Shown: positions 16,772 through 26,608 of the stretch, in pieces
How positions within the stretch are numbered: the first letter of the stretch is position 1
Layout of the letters: every line of letters starts with the position of its first letter
Assembly (NCBI RefSeq): GCF_014652475.1
Contig: NZ_BMYW01000004.1
Span: 1 to 64,000 of the forward strand
Source of the DNA: Vogesella alkaliphila
GTDB taxonomy: Bacteria > Pseudomonadota > Gammaproteobacteria > Burkholderiales > Chromobacteriaceae
DNA length: 64,000 nt
Direction: 5' to 3'
Notes under the pieces: generated by a model
Seen by the model: the letters and a program-made list of their open reading frames with translations, nothing else
The model's database searches: none
What the model was told of the DNA's origin: nothing
Made by a program: the position numbers and the translations under genes

Positions 16772-17734
16772 ATGTCTGATTCCAGTCGTACGTCTTCGCT
16801 CACTACCGAGTATGCAGCTGACAACGTTTGCCGCATTCTTACCCTTGATGGCGGTGGCGCAAAAGGTTTTTACACACTTGGAGTTCTCAAGGAAATTGAA
16901 GCCATGCTTGGTTGCCCGCTGTATAAGAGATTCGATCTTGTATTCGGCACGAGCACTGGCGCAATCATTGCTTCGCTCATAGCGCTCGGATACGAAGTAG
17001 ACCAAATACATGCACTCTATGTCACGCATGTGCCAAGGGTCATGGCCTGCAAGTCAGCCACCGCTAGGACGGAAGCACTCCAATGCCTAGCAAAAGAAGT
17101 CTTCAAGGATAAGACTTTTGAAGATGTCATGACGGGAATTGGTATTGTTGCCACCCGCTGGATGACAGAGCGGCCGATGATCTTTAAGGGAAATATTACG
17201 CAAGCGCATGGACGCAAGGGAACCTTCAAGCCAGGCTTTGGAGTAAGTATCGCTGATGCTGTACAAGCGTCTTGCTCGGCTTATCCATTTTTTGAGAGGA
17301 AAGTAGTCGTGTCAGCGGGAGGAGACAAAATCGAGCTAATCGATGGCGGTTATTGTGCGAATAACCCCACCCTTTTTGCAATTGCGGATGCGACTGTTGC
17401 CTTAGAAAAAGAGCGTAAAGATCTCCGGGTGGTAAATGTAGGTGTCGGAATATACCCTGAGCCTAAACCTAGCATCCTGATGCGAATTGCGAAGAAATGG
17501 CTTGCAGTACAGTTGCTTCAGAAGACCCTAGAAATCAACACCCAATCCATGGATCAACTTCGCGACATCTTATTCAAGGACGTTCCAACGATTCGGATAA
17601 GCGATACCTTTGAACGGCCAGAAATGGCGACAGATCTTCTGGAGCACAACATAGATAAGCTGAATATCCTTCGGCAACGCGGCAGCGAATCGTTCGCCAC
17701 ACGCGAAGTGCAGTTGAGGGAGTTTCTTATATGA
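16772..17734 (+). CDS. capV: Patatin-like phospholipase, CBASS effector (CapV-like)
   Basis: The product has 320 residues from ATG 16772; a TTG six bases earlier is less likely. It has all patatin landmarks: the oxyanion loop GGGAKG (27-32), the nucleophile in GTSTG (S61), and the catalytic Asp in DGG (D191). It has no signal peptide. In CapV proteins the second messenger made by the CD-NTase activates this lipase, which degrades membrane phospholipids and kills the infected cell. The CD-NTase gene starts only 12 bp after the stop, which strongly supports that role. No Cap2/Cap3 ubiquitin-like genes are present, so this is a short, type I-like CBASS core. Confidence 0.88.
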   Translation: MSDSSRTSSLTTEYAADNVCRILTLDGGGAKGFYTLGVLKEIEAMLGCPLYKRFDLVFGTSTGAIIASLIALGYEVDQIHALYVTHVPRVMACKSATARTEALQCLAKEVFKDKTFEDVMTGIGIVATRWMTERPMIFKGNITQAHGRKGTFKPGFGVSIADAVQASCSAYPFFERKVVVSAGGDKIELIDGGYCANNPTLFAIADATVALEKERKDLRVVNVGVGIYPEPKPSILMRIAKKWLAVQLLQKTLEINTQSMDQLRDILFKDVPTIRISDTFERPEMATDLLEHNIDKLNILRQRGSESFATREVQLREFLI

Positions 17735-17746
17735 GGGCAAGGTGGC

Positions 17747-18640
17747 ATGGGAATCCCTGAATCACAGCTTGAGATCTGGTCCCACCAAGGATCTATCACG
17801 CAGTCTTCCACGACTTACAACACAGTCAAGAGTGCGCTAGAAGCCACGAACACCGCATATCACGGCAAGAATTACAAGGTCTTCCTGCAGGGTTCTTATG
17901 GGAACGATACTAATATCTACGCGGAAAGCGACGTTGATGTAGTCATCCAACTCGACGATGTCTACTATAGCGATATCACCGAGCTATCGCCCGAAGACAA
18001 GAAGGCATACGACCGCGCATTTATTCCAGCTAGCTACACATACGATCAATACAAGAAGGATGTTATTGCTGCCCTCGAAGTCCGATTTGGTTCTGATGTA
18101 AAGACTGGTGGGAAAGCCATTGCCGTTGCCGCGAATGGCGGTAGGCGTAAAGCCGATGTAATTGCGGCGATGCAATTCCGTCGGTACTGGAAGTTCAGGG
18201 GTGCCTATGACTCGATATATGACGAAGGCATTTGCTTCTTCAGCGCAGCTGGCGAACGCATTGTTAATTATCCCAAGCAGCACTCAGAAAACCTAACTAG
18301 AAAGCACCAGAGCAGCAATACATGGCTGAAGCCTATGGTTCGAGTGCTGAAGAATCTTAGAGGGAGGCTTGTTGCCGACGGCACATTAAAGGTGGGGATA
18401 GCACCGTCGTATTACATCGAAGGTTTGCTCTACAACGTTCCAAATGAAAAATTTGGATCTAGCTATGTTGATAGCTTCATCAATGCGATGAACTGGATTC
18501 AGACAGAAGCAGATAAGAGCAAGTTGGTGTGTGCCAATGAGCAGTACTATCTGCTTTGGGAGGGGGCTCACACCTCTTGGGAAAGAGACGACGCAGAGGC
18601 GTTTATTGAAGCTGCTATCCGATTGTGGAATGACTGGTGA
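17747..18640 (+). CDS. CD-NTase, cyclic (oligo)nucleotide synthase of CBASS
   Basis: The 297-residue product is a polymerase-beta-fold nucleotidyltransferase. GSYGNDTN (49-56) is the G-S motif, D62 and D64 in ESDVDVVIQ are the first two metal ligands, and D137 in RRKADVIA is the third. The C-terminal half is helical, as in bacterial cGAS-like enzymes. It should make a cyclic di- or trinucleotide on phage infection that turns on the patatin lipase encoded just upstream. The product cannot be told from sequence alone. The start has only a weak ribosome binding site (AAGGTGGC). The next gene begins 68 bp downstream on the same strand. Confidence 0.88.
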   Translation: MGIPESQLEIWSHQGSITQSSTTYNTVKSALEATNTAYHGKNYKVFLQGSYGNDTNIYAESDVDVVIQLDDVYYSDITELSPEDKKAYDRAFIPASYTYDQYKKDVIAALEVRFGSDVKTGGKAIAVAANGGRRKADVIAAMQFRRYWKFRGAYDSIYDEGICFFSAAGERIVNYPKQHSENLTRKHQSSNTWLKPMVRVLKNLRGRLVADGTLKVGIAPSYYIEGLLYNVPNEKFGSSYVDSFINAMNWIQTEADKSKLVCANEQYYLLWEGAHTSWERDDAEAFIEAAIRLWNDW

Positions 18641-18708
18641 CATGAAGCAGATACAAGTAGTCACCCAGAAGAAAAGGCACAGCAGTCTGTGAATTGGAGG
18701 AGTCATAT

Positions 18709-20454
18709 ATGGCAGGTCGCCTCATTTATCTTTTTATGTGGGGGTACCAGGTTAGCTACAGAATTAGCATTCAATGCTTGGCTAGAGATGTGCTAAAAAA
18801 ATTAGGTGCAGAAGCGGAGGCTGAAGCACTTCTTGTAGGAGTGCGCAGTCCTGACAGCCAAAACCGTAACCAGGTGTGTGTAGAGCCGGAAGATGGAAAG
18901 TGGCCTCTGTCTCTATTTGATGGTTTGCTGGCAGCAGTCGAATCGACTTTTCAAAGCCACCACTTACAGGACATATTTTTTGGCGATGAGCCAAGTATGC
19001 GCGACAAACCAGAGTGGATGCGTCGCGATTCGGTACGCACGTCTGTAGCCAAGGCACTGGAAACCTTCGACCTCGCACATGATGTGATTTCCTTCTGCGG
19101 CGAACCTAGACGCATCGGTGATTATTACGTAGCGCCGGTAATCCAAATTCCCAAAGCAACCTTCATTCAATTTCCTGCTTTACCTCCCAAATCTATTGAA
19201 GAAGGGCGACGAGGGTACGGATTCCGAAGTCTGATACATGCAGCAATGTACGCCGTTCTTCATGAGGCAACTGAAGAGTTGCACAATCCAGATCCTGGAC
19301 GTTTTACTCATCACAGCATGAGAGGCGCAGAGGAGATAATCCGTATTGCTGCGAAGGATTTTCTACACACTCCCGGACTGTCTATCGAGAAACGGTATAT
19401 CCATACCAATCTTTTCGAAGCCTTGAACTTTGTCTCTTCTCTTATGTACGAGGGAGCGAAAGGTATTGGTCATATCATTCTCGTCGATCCAGAGAACGAA
19501 GCGGTTGAGTTTTTGGCGAAGTTTGTTGAGCCCGTACCTTTTCGTGAGCCCCGATGGGTTCGGAAAATTTTGCAAATGGCGACGACGGGAGTCGGAATCA
19601 TCGCGAATAGTCAGTACATATATGGACTTGGTCAGCTAAAGGCGTCACATAACCCTAGTGCGCAAGATGCATTCACGGTTGCCTTCGTCGATCACTATCA
19701 CTGGGAGTTACGTTGTGGCAGCCAAGTCCTGTTTCGCAGTCACTATGCAGAGCCTAAGCTTCCACAGGAACCCTTCGAAAAACCTGCCTTCCTTGCAAAC
19801 TACACTCGATTGTTTCCTCTGTCGTCGCAGGAGGACGGATTGCACTTATGGAATTTACTTCTGGCTCAGATTCGCCAAGAGCATGGCAGCATGATCGTTG
19901 TCGCGGAAGATGCGGCCAGCGAGGCGCAACGACTTAGCAAACAAGCTACCAATATATTGCCAACTCGGCTTTCCGAGGAGCTGCTCCGAAGTGTAAGCAG
20001 TATCGACGGAACTATACTACTTGACCCCTGCGGGCACTGCCATGCCTTCGGCGTCATTCTAGATGGAGAGGCGAACGACAAATGCACTCCCTCAAGAGGG
20101 TCTCGATACAACTCTGGCGTGCGTTACGTACAGGAAAAAAAGCATCGAAGGCTTGCTATTGTTGTGTCAGATGATCGTACGGTCGATATTATTCCTCCAC
20201 TAAGACGGCTGGTCAGCCGTCGATTGATTGAACGACACGTGGCTGCGTTTGAAGTGGCAAATCTTGATAACTATCATGATTCACGAAACTGGCTCGATAA
20301 ACATCGCTTCTATATCAATGCTGAACAGTGCGAACGTATTAACATGGCGATTGCGAGGCTTGATGAACTTCCGAAAGAGGTAGGTCTGATCTACTTTGGT
20401 ACAGAGAAGTTTGATGCACACCCCGAGATGGAGGAGAGCTATTATTCCGATTAG
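18709..20454 (+). CDS. Protein with degenerate DisA_N/DAC-like domain (first of two)
   Basis: The product has 581 residues from ATG 18709, which has GGAGG eight bases upstream. Residues 1-370 match nothing I know. Residues 385-500 follow the diadenylate-cyclase (DisA N-terminal) pattern: GSMIVVAED (about 393-401), a linker, LSEELLRSVSSIDGT with D433-G434-T435 in place of DGA, LLDPCGHCHAFGVIL, then GSRYNSG (464-470) in place of G-x-RHR-x-A, and RLAIVVSDDRTVDIIPPL. Loss of the RHR motif argues against cyclase activity and for a nucleotide sensor. Aravind and colleagues have predicted DAC-derived sensor domains in immune systems. The position 68 bp after the CD-NTase suggests it belongs to the CBASS operon. 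Confidence 0.65.
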   Translation: MAGRLIYLFMWGYQVSYRISIQCLARDVLKKLGAEAEAEALLVGVRSPDSQNRNQVCVEPEDGKWPLSLFDGLLAAVESTFQSHHLQDIFFGDEPSMRDKPEWMRRDSVRTSVAKALETFDLAHDVISFCGEPRRIGDYYVAPVIQIPKATFIQFPALPPKSIEEGRRGYGFRSLIHAAMYAVLHEATEELHNPDPGRFTHHSMRGAEEIIRIAAKDFLHTPGLSIEKRYIHTNLFEALNFVSSLMYEGAKGIGHIILVDPENEAVEFLAKFVEPVPFREPRWVRKILQMATTGVGIIANSQYIYGLGQLKASHNPSAQDAFTVAFVDHYHWELRCGSQVLFRSHYAEPKLPQEPFEKPAFLANYTRLFPLSSQEDGLHLWNLLLAQIRQEHGSMIVVAEDAASEAQRLSKQATNILPTRLSEELLRSVSSIDGTILLDPCGHCHAFGVILDGEANDKCTPSRGSRYNSGVRYVQEKKHRRLAIVVSDDRTVDIIPPLRRLVSRRLIERHVAAFEVANLDNYHDSRNWLDKHRFYINAEQCERINMAIARLDELPKEVGLIYFGTEKFDAHPEMEESYYSD

Positions 20455-20673
20455 AAAATAGCATGTGACACATTTCGGGCTGCAGAGGGGCTTGATTGTG
20501 CCCAGCCTACTTGGAGACGGTGCCTCCCCACACTGAAAGCTCTCTGCGAGCTGGTAATTTCCGGGCTATGTAGGTCATCGTGAGGAGCATGATAGAACAT
20601 TGCACCCCGCTAATATAAAATGGTCTACTTTATTCGCCTCATGCCAAAGCCAATTACGTGAAATTCAGTTTAA

Positions 20674-21891
20674 ATGCAAGAACCACTACTCCGTGATATA
20701 GCCACCCGGTATCTGTTGCCGTTTTTCTCAGGTGCTCAACTGGACCCATCTTCGGCCCCCTCAACTGCACGCGAAAGCACTGTCTCTTTCGTAAATCCTC
20801 AATTGATTCACTTCAAGGTCAATCGATATGATCCATATCGACTCCAGTTCAGGCGCGATCAACCGTTCGCGCAGAAAGGGGATCCAGCGAGAGAGACTCG
20901 TCTGATTGAGGCATTTATCGATACTCTTAAGAGTATGGAGGATGCACTAGAGACAAATCTCAAGGAAGACCTGCTCTTGACATTCCCGCGACGTGTTGTT
21001 GCTAAGACGGTCGCCAGCAAGGAAGAAACCGAGCCGACTGTACTGGCAGTGATTGATCAACTATTACAGTGGGCCTCGCGTCTGTATGAGGGAGTACCCA
21101 TCTCTAGTGCGGTTGGTATTACAACGATCAAAGACGAATCCTCACAACTGAATCTGAAAGACATCAGTAGTCACGATTTTGGCGCTGTTCTATCTAATGG
21201 AGTCGATACCTTGCTCGAGTTCGATCAGGGGTTGCGGTTCTTGGGACATCGCGTTCTTCAGCCGACTGCCAAAAATACAAGCTTTAGCCCTTGGAAACAT
21301 CGTGCAATAGCCGACTGGACCTTAGGTGAGCCGGAGCGAGTTGCCTTGGTACTTAATAGACTCGGTGAAATTCTGATCTTCAGCCATGGGCAGTTGCTTT
21401 TTGCCAAACGAGGCGGTGCTTGGCACTTCTTGACCCATGAACCAGTCGTTCGTCAGATGTCCATCCCTAGGGACCCAACTGTCCGACGAGCCATCTACGA
21501 GACAGCACTGGATGCGTCTTTCTCCAGAACTGGTGCCTGTCTTGGTGTCGTGAGCAATGGACGCAACTACACCCAAGTTATAGATCAAGCTGATTTGCTG
21601 GCATCGTCCACTTCTGCCAAATCAGTTGCTATCCGGAAGATCATCGATCAAAAGCCTTTCCAAGATATTCCTCGTGCGCTTAGACAAGAATTAGTTGCTA
21701 TTGATGGCTCAACAGTTGTCGATCACAAAGGTCGGGTGCTTGCTATCGGCGCTATATTGAAACTTCCTGGAGGAAGCAAGGGAGGGGGAAGGACAGCAGC
21801 GGCAATCGAGCTAGGAAAACTGGGGTTAGGCGTCAAGGTATCCCAAGACGGAGGCATAACTGGCTACAGTAATAAAAATGGGGAGGTGTAG
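20674..21891 (+). CDS. Second protein with degenerate DAC-like domain, 3' end altered by IS3
   Basis: The product has 405 residues. The C-terminal 180 residues follow the DAC pattern: LDASFSRTGACLGVVSNG, ELVAIDGSTVVDHKGRVLAIG with D344-G345-S346, then GGGRTAAAIELGKLGLGVKV (from 370) and SQDGGI. The usual RHR is replaced by GGR, so a cyclase reaction is doubtful. The last codons come from the IS3 element: the stop TAG is inside its terminal repeat. Joining the flanks without the IS gives ...NKNGEVTFRAM, so five residues were lost. It follows the first DAC-like gene after 219 bp, a gap long enough for its own promoter (an AT-rich TAATATAAAA lies near 20612). Confidence 0.65.
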   Translation: MQEPLLRDIATRYLLPFFSGAQLDPSSAPSTARESTVSFVNPQLIHFKVNRYDPYRLQFRRDQPFAQKGDPARETRLIEAFIDTLKSMEDALETNLKEDLLLTFPRRVVAKTVASKEETEPTVLAVIDQLLQWASRLYEGVPISSAVGITTIKDESSQLNLKDISSHDFGAVLSNGVDTLLEFDQGLRFLGHRVLQPTAKNTSFSPWKHRAIADWTLGEPERVALVLNRLGEILIFSHGQLLFAKRGGAWHFLTHEPVVRQMSIPRDPTVRRAIYETALDASFSRTGACLGVVSNGRNYTQVIDQADLLASSTSAKSVAIRKIIDQKPFQDIPRALRQELVAIDGSTVVDHKGRVLAIGAILKLPGGSKGGGRTAAAIELGKLGLGVKVSQDGGITGYSNKNGEV

Positions 21892-21913
21892 TGGTCAAGT
21901 TTTTCCGGACACC
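21887..21913. repeat. IS3 terminal inverted repeat, left (27 bp)
   Basis: TGTAGTGGT at the tip and GGACACC at the inner end match the other terminus exactly, with a divergent middle. The repeat contains the TAG that now stops the DAC-like gene. Confidence 0.9.
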
Positions 21914-22758
21914 GCAATAGTTACCTGACCAGTCGTTTGCCGCTCGAAGGCGTTGGGCGACTGGTAGCCTAATTTTGAATGCCGCCGGCGGGTGTTGTAG
22001 AACCCTACGATGTAGTCAGCCACGTCACGCATCGCCTCTTCCTGATTGGCGTAATTGCGCCGCCAAACGCGCTCCATCTTCAGATTGAGGAAGAAGCGTT
22101 CCATTACCGCGTTGTCCCAGCAATTGCCTTTGCGGCTCATGCTGCAGACCAGACCGTGGCGTTGCAGCAGCGCCTGGTATTCAGCGCTTGCGTACTGGCT
22201 GCCACGGTCGGAGTGCACAATCAGTCCGGCAACTGGCTGACGCTGTGCAATCGCCATCTGCAAGGCCGTGCAGACTAGTGCCGCCGGCATCGTCGGCGCC
22301 ATTGCCCAGCCGACGATCTTGCGCGAGTACAGGTCAAGCACCGCCGCCAGGTACAGCCAGCCCGTCCGGGTGCGGATATAGGTTATATCCGACACCCAGG
22401 CCTGGTTTGGTGCTCCCGGTTCGAACTGGCGATCCAGCACATTCTCAGCCACAGGCAGGTTGTGTTTGCTGTCAGTGGTGTGAACAAATTTGGGTTTCCA
22501 GCACACGCGCAGGCCATGTTCGCGCATCAGTCGACGGACACGGTAGCGGCCAATCATCATGCCTTTCCCGGCCAGTTCGATCACAAGCCGGCGACTGCCA
22601 TAGGTGGCCCCGCTCGCCTCAAACGCGGCCTTGACCTGCACAGCAAGGGCACAGGCCGCAGGCTCGCGAGCGGAACGCTGGCAAGCGTCGTAGTAACCGG
22701 AACGGCTGATACCGAGAAGTCGACAAACACGGCGTACGGGGATGGCCTCCTGTTGCAA
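21895..22758 (-). CDS. IS3-family transposase OrfB (DDE integrase)
   Basis: A 287-residue rve-type integrase. The HTH_21 region (YGSRRLVIELAGKGMMIGRY) is followed by the catalytic core with Asp in WVSDITYI, Asp in IVHSDRGSQYAS, and Glu in DNAVMERFFLNLK. ARRRHSKLGYQSP-like sequence at the end is also typical. The frame is open upstream of 22758 and joins OrfA by -1 frameshifting, reading [17 protein letters not shown] after the slip, so the active transposase is the OrfAB fusion. The start at 22758 is not an independent initiation site with a visible ribosome binding site. Confidence 0.92.
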   Translation of the reverse strand: MQQEAIPVRRVCRLLGISRSGYYDACQRSAREPAACALAVQVKAAFEASGATYGSRRLVIELAGKGMMIGRYRVRRLMREHGLRVCWKPKFVHTTDSKHNLPVAENVLDRQFEPGAPNQAWVSDITYIRTRTGWLYLAAVLDLYSRKIVGWAMAPTMPAALVCTALQMAIAQRQPVAGLIVHSDRGSQYASAEYQALLQRHGLVCSMSRKGNCWDNAVMERFFLNLKMERVWRRNYANQEEAMRDVADYIVGFYNTRRRHSKLGYQSPNAFERQTTGQVTIAVSGKT

Positions 22759-22778
22759 CTGACGAACCAGCCGCTGGC

Positions 22779-23075
<297 letters not shown>

Positions 23076-23112
23076 TCAACTTCCCTCAATGGATGGATTA
23101 TCCACCTATCGA

Positions 23113-23139
23113 GGTGTCCGAGGAGATTGAACCACTACA
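23113..23139. repeat. IS3 terminal inverted repeat, right (27 bp)
   Basis: GGTGTCC at the inner end and ACCACTACA at the tip form the partner of the left repeat. AGG directly after it is the second copy of the target duplication. Confidence 0.9.
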
Positions 23140-23207
23140 AGGTGACATTTCGTGCGATGTAAAGTGCATAATCTTAGAAATTTTCTACTGATTTAACGAG
23201 CTATCTG

Positions 23208-24458
23208 ATGAAAAATAAATCGTTTCGCCCAGACTTCAGCAACCCACATCAGAACGCCATTGTTGGTGCGTACTGGACTGGCGACCTAGGCTACGCATAT
23301 CGGGAAGGCTTCATGCAGGCGACGTTAGCTTTGCTCGCCACCGCTACCGCGGAGTCCTACGTCGACCCCATTACCGGCGAGACTGCCCTCGTCTTCGTAG
23401 ACGCGCTTGTCTACCCGATTTGCTTCAATGCCAGGCATTTCATTGAGCTGTTCCTGAAAGACTCGATTCGGGCCGTCTCAGCTCTGGGTACGAATGCAGC
23501 CCAGATCGGCGTCATCGCCACTCATGACTTAACCAGGCTGTGGGCAGACTTTGCAGCCGCCATCGCGCGCGACAGTCGTCTCGTGGAGCTCGGAATGCCG
23601 CTGGAAGAGGTGTTCAAGGACATTGCCGAGGTCGACAACACCGGCATGACGTTTCGGTACTCTCATGATCTTGACGAGAACATACATCTGCCCGGCATCG
23701 AGCATATCAGCTTAGGTGTGCTCGGCGACCGCTTGCGGGAGATGTTCAAGCAGGCGGAAGAGTTCTCTGTATGCTTGACGGTGCTGCAACAGGAATACGC
23801 GCAGAGCACGTTTACTGGGAAGTTGCATCGAGCGAACATTGAGGCTATTGCTAGGCGACTACCTCCTCATGAGAAGTGGGCAGAGGAGCTCAAGCCAGTC
23901 AAGAAAGAAATATGTGATCAGCTTGGGCTGTCGTCGAACGAGTTCTGTAAAGCTCTTGTGCTGATAAAGCGTCACAGAGAGTTTGCCGGCCTAATCGGAC
24001 TCGAGTTACCGCTCGCGGAGCTGCCTATAGACGTGTTCACACGCCTCGCACGCGTGCACGCTGGCGAAGTTGCCCACGATGTGATTATGAGGGATGAATG
24101 GCTGAGCTTGGATGCAGTGATGGAGATTAGCCGCTTGAACTCGTACAGCGAGGAATACGATCGGTATCTGAAGCACATCTCGGATCCTGATTACGAAGGT
24201 CCATTTGACCCCGCTCATATCGCCAGAAACGCGTACGCACGTAATCAGCGTTTGCATGGTGGGCTGGTGAAGCTCGGTCAGCGAACACTTCTGGCAGCAC
24301 TTGCGGAAGCCATCCCGCACCTAGCCGAGCCCATGAAGATACCGCCTAAGCGTACCGCAGAGGAGGTTTCAGCTCTCGTGGAAGAGATGTTCACGCACCT
24401 CAGGCGTTCACATCCAGGCCCCGAAACCATTGAGGGTGACGGGCCTGGTGAGGACTGA
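23208..24458 (+). CDS. Hypothetical protein with HEPN-like N-terminal part
   Basis: The product has 416 residues. Around residues 70-110, ICFNARHFIELFLKDSI followed later by THDLTRLWADF resembles the helical H-x(2)-ELxLK ... HDLxxLW pattern of HEPN-type proteins, many of which are RNases. The canonical R-x4-6-H catalytic pair is not clear, so this could be a non-catalytic member. The rest is helical and unknown to me; the end is acidic. It is the first gene after the IS3 element, and before the insertion it followed the DAC-like gene in the same direction, about 40 bp after that gene's original stop. It could therefore once have been part of the same operon. Confidence 0.5.
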   Translation: MKNKSFRPDFSNPHQNAIVGAYWTGDLGYAYREGFMQATLALLATATAESYVDPITGETALVFVDALVYPICFNARHFIELFLKDSIRAVSALGTNAAQIGVIATHDLTRLWADFAAAIARDSRLVELGMPLEEVFKDIAEVDNTGMTFRYSHDLDENIHLPGIEHISLGVLGDRLREMFKQAEEFSVCLTVLQQEYAQSTFTGKLHRANIEAIARRLPPHEKWAEELKPVKKEICDQLGLSSNEFCKALVLIKRHREFAGLIGLELPLAELPIDVFTRLARVHAGEVAHDVIMRDEWLSLDAVMEISRLNSYSEEYDRYLKHISDPDYEGPFDPAHIARNAYARNQRLHGGLVKLGQRTLLAALAEAIPHLAEPMKIPPKRTAEEVSALVEEMFTHLRRSHPGPETIEGDGPGED

Positions 24459-24485
24459 CCACGCGCCGTGGCCCTCAGCAAAGAG

Positions 24486-24510
24486 TTGTCCACCAGTTCT
24501 GTGGACAACC
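24486..24510. terminator. Hairpin between two convergent genes
   Basis: GTTGTCCAC (24486-24494) and GTGGACAAC (24502-24510) form a 9-bp perfect stem with a 7-base loop. It lies between two genes that end towards each other. There is no clear T tail, so the terminator role is tentative. Confidence 0.45.
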
Positions 24511-24685
24511 TTGTGGTGCGCAGGAGCCAAGTGCTCGCTGGAGCGCATGGAAGCACTAACTCAGACCCCGTGCTCCGTTTGGCAGCAGAGGGACCATACG
24601 CGGACAATTCGGCCAAATCTGCCAGTAGGGGCTATCAAGAAATCCTACTGATTTCATTTATTGAGCGGTTATCAGATGTGCAGTT

Positions 24686-26608
24686 CTAAAATGCAAATGC
24701 AGCCAGTGCAGCATCGGCTACCGCACAGTGCCGTGCGAGCGCTGGCTCAAGCTGAACCAGCCGGCGGAGCGTGAGTAGGAACTGTTTCGCAGTCTCCTTA
24801 TCTTCAGCCTTGAAGGCGATCTCGGTTATCCACTCGCCTGCAAAACGTGCCCAATCTTCGAGAATCTCGAACGAGGCAGCAGCAATCATCGCAATGCGCA
24901 TCTCGTTACCGGGATCGGCTGTGAGCCGCTTTCGGTGCCTCAGAACACGAGTCAGAATACGTAGTGCATCAGCAAGATCAGTTCCTCGTGTGACTGCGGC
25001 TACAATTGCCAGCCCACTAATGAGACCGAAGGTTTTGCTCTCATCTTCAGCATCCTCTATGGAGAATTTGACCCGCTGCAGAGCTGCCGCAGCCAGGTTC
25101 GACTGACCCTCTGGCAAATCGAATAGGAGGGCGGCATTGACCAGTCCTACAAAGGAGTTTGCTTCAAGGCGGTCAGCTTCAAGCGCTGATCTCACATCAT
25201 TCAGAACGTTATCAGGAATTGGGAGTCTGGGTGTTATCGCACCTTCTAATGGGCCCGGAAGGATTGGAAACGGCCAGCGGACAGCGCTCGCAAGCGTTGA
25301 GTCCGGACCGAGAAGAAGTGCGCGCAAAGACTCGGTTTGAATTTTTGCTTCGTTCCGGCTGGCGGCATTCGCGATTCGTCCAATAAACTCGGCCCGGAGT
25401 TGGTCAGCACTTACGAAGTCTGGGAGCCAGCGCGGTTCGCTGCGAAGATCGATCAGTCCCTGCAGGAAGAAGATGTGGCCCAAACCTAAGCTCTGTGCCC
25501 ATTGTGTAACGCTAGCCGGGTCGATACTGGATTCATTGATTGCACGGATAACGAGGGAGGCCTGTGCGATCGCAGCGTGCTTTCGATAAAACGGTGGGGC
25601 ATTCTTTAGTGTGTGCCTCCTGGTCAGCTCCGAAGCTACCATGACGATCATCGCGCAGAACAGTGCGAAGCCGCTGCTATCGTTCTCCGGGTCATCTGTG
25701 ACAAACCCTTCAACGATCTGTTCAATGAACGGGGCAAGCTCGGGGTGAGTATCCAGGTGAGAAAGCGCGACTTCCACCGCGCCGATGCGCGAAATCGGAT
25801 CGCCATGCTCTGACAGCCACTGATAAGCGTGGGTTAGCTCCTCGCGGCCGAGATCTTCGATTCGGATGCTTTCCGCAATCAGTCCCAATGAGCACGTCAG
25901 CAGTGCATAGAGAAACCCCTGGGAGTCATTCCTGCGCTGAAGGCCTGCAATTAGCGGTTTCGCCCCAGTCTCAATGTATTCCGCGACTGTCATTGCCGAG
26001 CCGAGGTGCCCCACGAGCCGTTCATAGTAGCGAAGCTCATGCGGCACCAGGGTTGCCACATCGGCACTCCCCCGTTCCATGCCGGCCTGCAGAGTGAGGT
26101 AGTTGCTCACAGGCGTCTGTGCGATATCCTTCATCAGCTCATCAAAATTATCGTTGCTGAGCTGTGCACCTCTTAGGTTGTCCAGCCAGTTTTGGGTGGC
26201 AGCACCATCAAAGTTGATCTCTTTTGCAGTCTTCTCAAACCAGTCAGTTCTAGTGGTCATGTCTTCTGCGAGTGCAGAATAGTCCATGATTGAATAACGT
26301 GTACCGCCAGCGCAAATAGAAAACACTAGCGTTTCACCTTGCTGCTGCGTGAGCACCTCCCATGCGACATCATTTTGGTCCTGGACGGTAACCGCGATTC
26401 CCTGATTGCGGATGGCGTTCCGCATTCCATCGTAAAGCCGATCGCGAAGAAACGAAGGTCCGTTCTTGCCTAATGTTACGCTGATAACCGTCGAAATATC
26501 CAACCGCTCGAGGAATGACTTGTCCTCAACGAGAGCATGCCGGATATCGGGTGGAAGCAGATTAAGAACTGCTTCGACAAGCATGGACTGTGTCGCCTCT
26601 CTATTCAT
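24686..26608 (-). CDS. Hypothetical helical protein, partner of the large hydrolase-PIN protein
   Basis: The product has 640 residues from ATG 26608. The first 180 residues are mixed alpha/beta; the rest is alpha-helical with many Ala and Leu residues, like a helical-repeat scaffold. There is no motif I can name. The ATG lies inside the last codons of the upstream gene (GATGAATAG), an 8-base overlap, so the two proteins are very likely made together in fixed ratio. The pair has no core-genome neighbours, sits in a defence-rich island, and probably forms one functional unit. Confidence 0.6.
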   Translation of the reverse strand: MNREATQSMLVEAVLNLLPPDIRHALVEDKSFLERLDISTVISVTLGKNGPSFLRDRLYDGMRNAIRNQGIAVTVQDQNDVAWEVLTQQQGETLVFSICAGGTRYSIMDYSALAEDMTTRTDWFEKTAKEINFDGAATQNWLDNLRGAQLSNDNFDELMKDIAQTPVSNYLTLQAGMERGSADVATLVPHELRYYERLVGHLGSAMTVAEYIETGAKPLIAGLQRRNDSQGFLYALLTCSLGLIAESIRIEDLGREELTHAYQWLSEHGDPISRIGAVEVALSHLDTHPELAPFIEQIVEGFVTDDPENDSSGFALFCAMIVMVASELTRRHTLKNAPPFYRKHAAIAQASLVIRAINESSIDPASVTQWAQSLGLGHIFFLQGLIDLRSEPRWLPDFVSADQLRAEFIGRIANAASRNEAKIQTESLRALLLGPDSTLASAVRWPFPILPGPLEGAITPRLPIPDNVLNDVRSALEADRLEANSFVGLVNAALLFDLPEGQSNLAAAALQRVKFSIEDAEDESKTFGLISGLAIVAAVTRGTDLADALRILTRVLRHRKRLTADPGNEMRIAMIAAASFEILEDWARFAGEWITEIAFKAEDKETAKQFLLTLRRLVQLEPALARHCAVADAALAAFAF

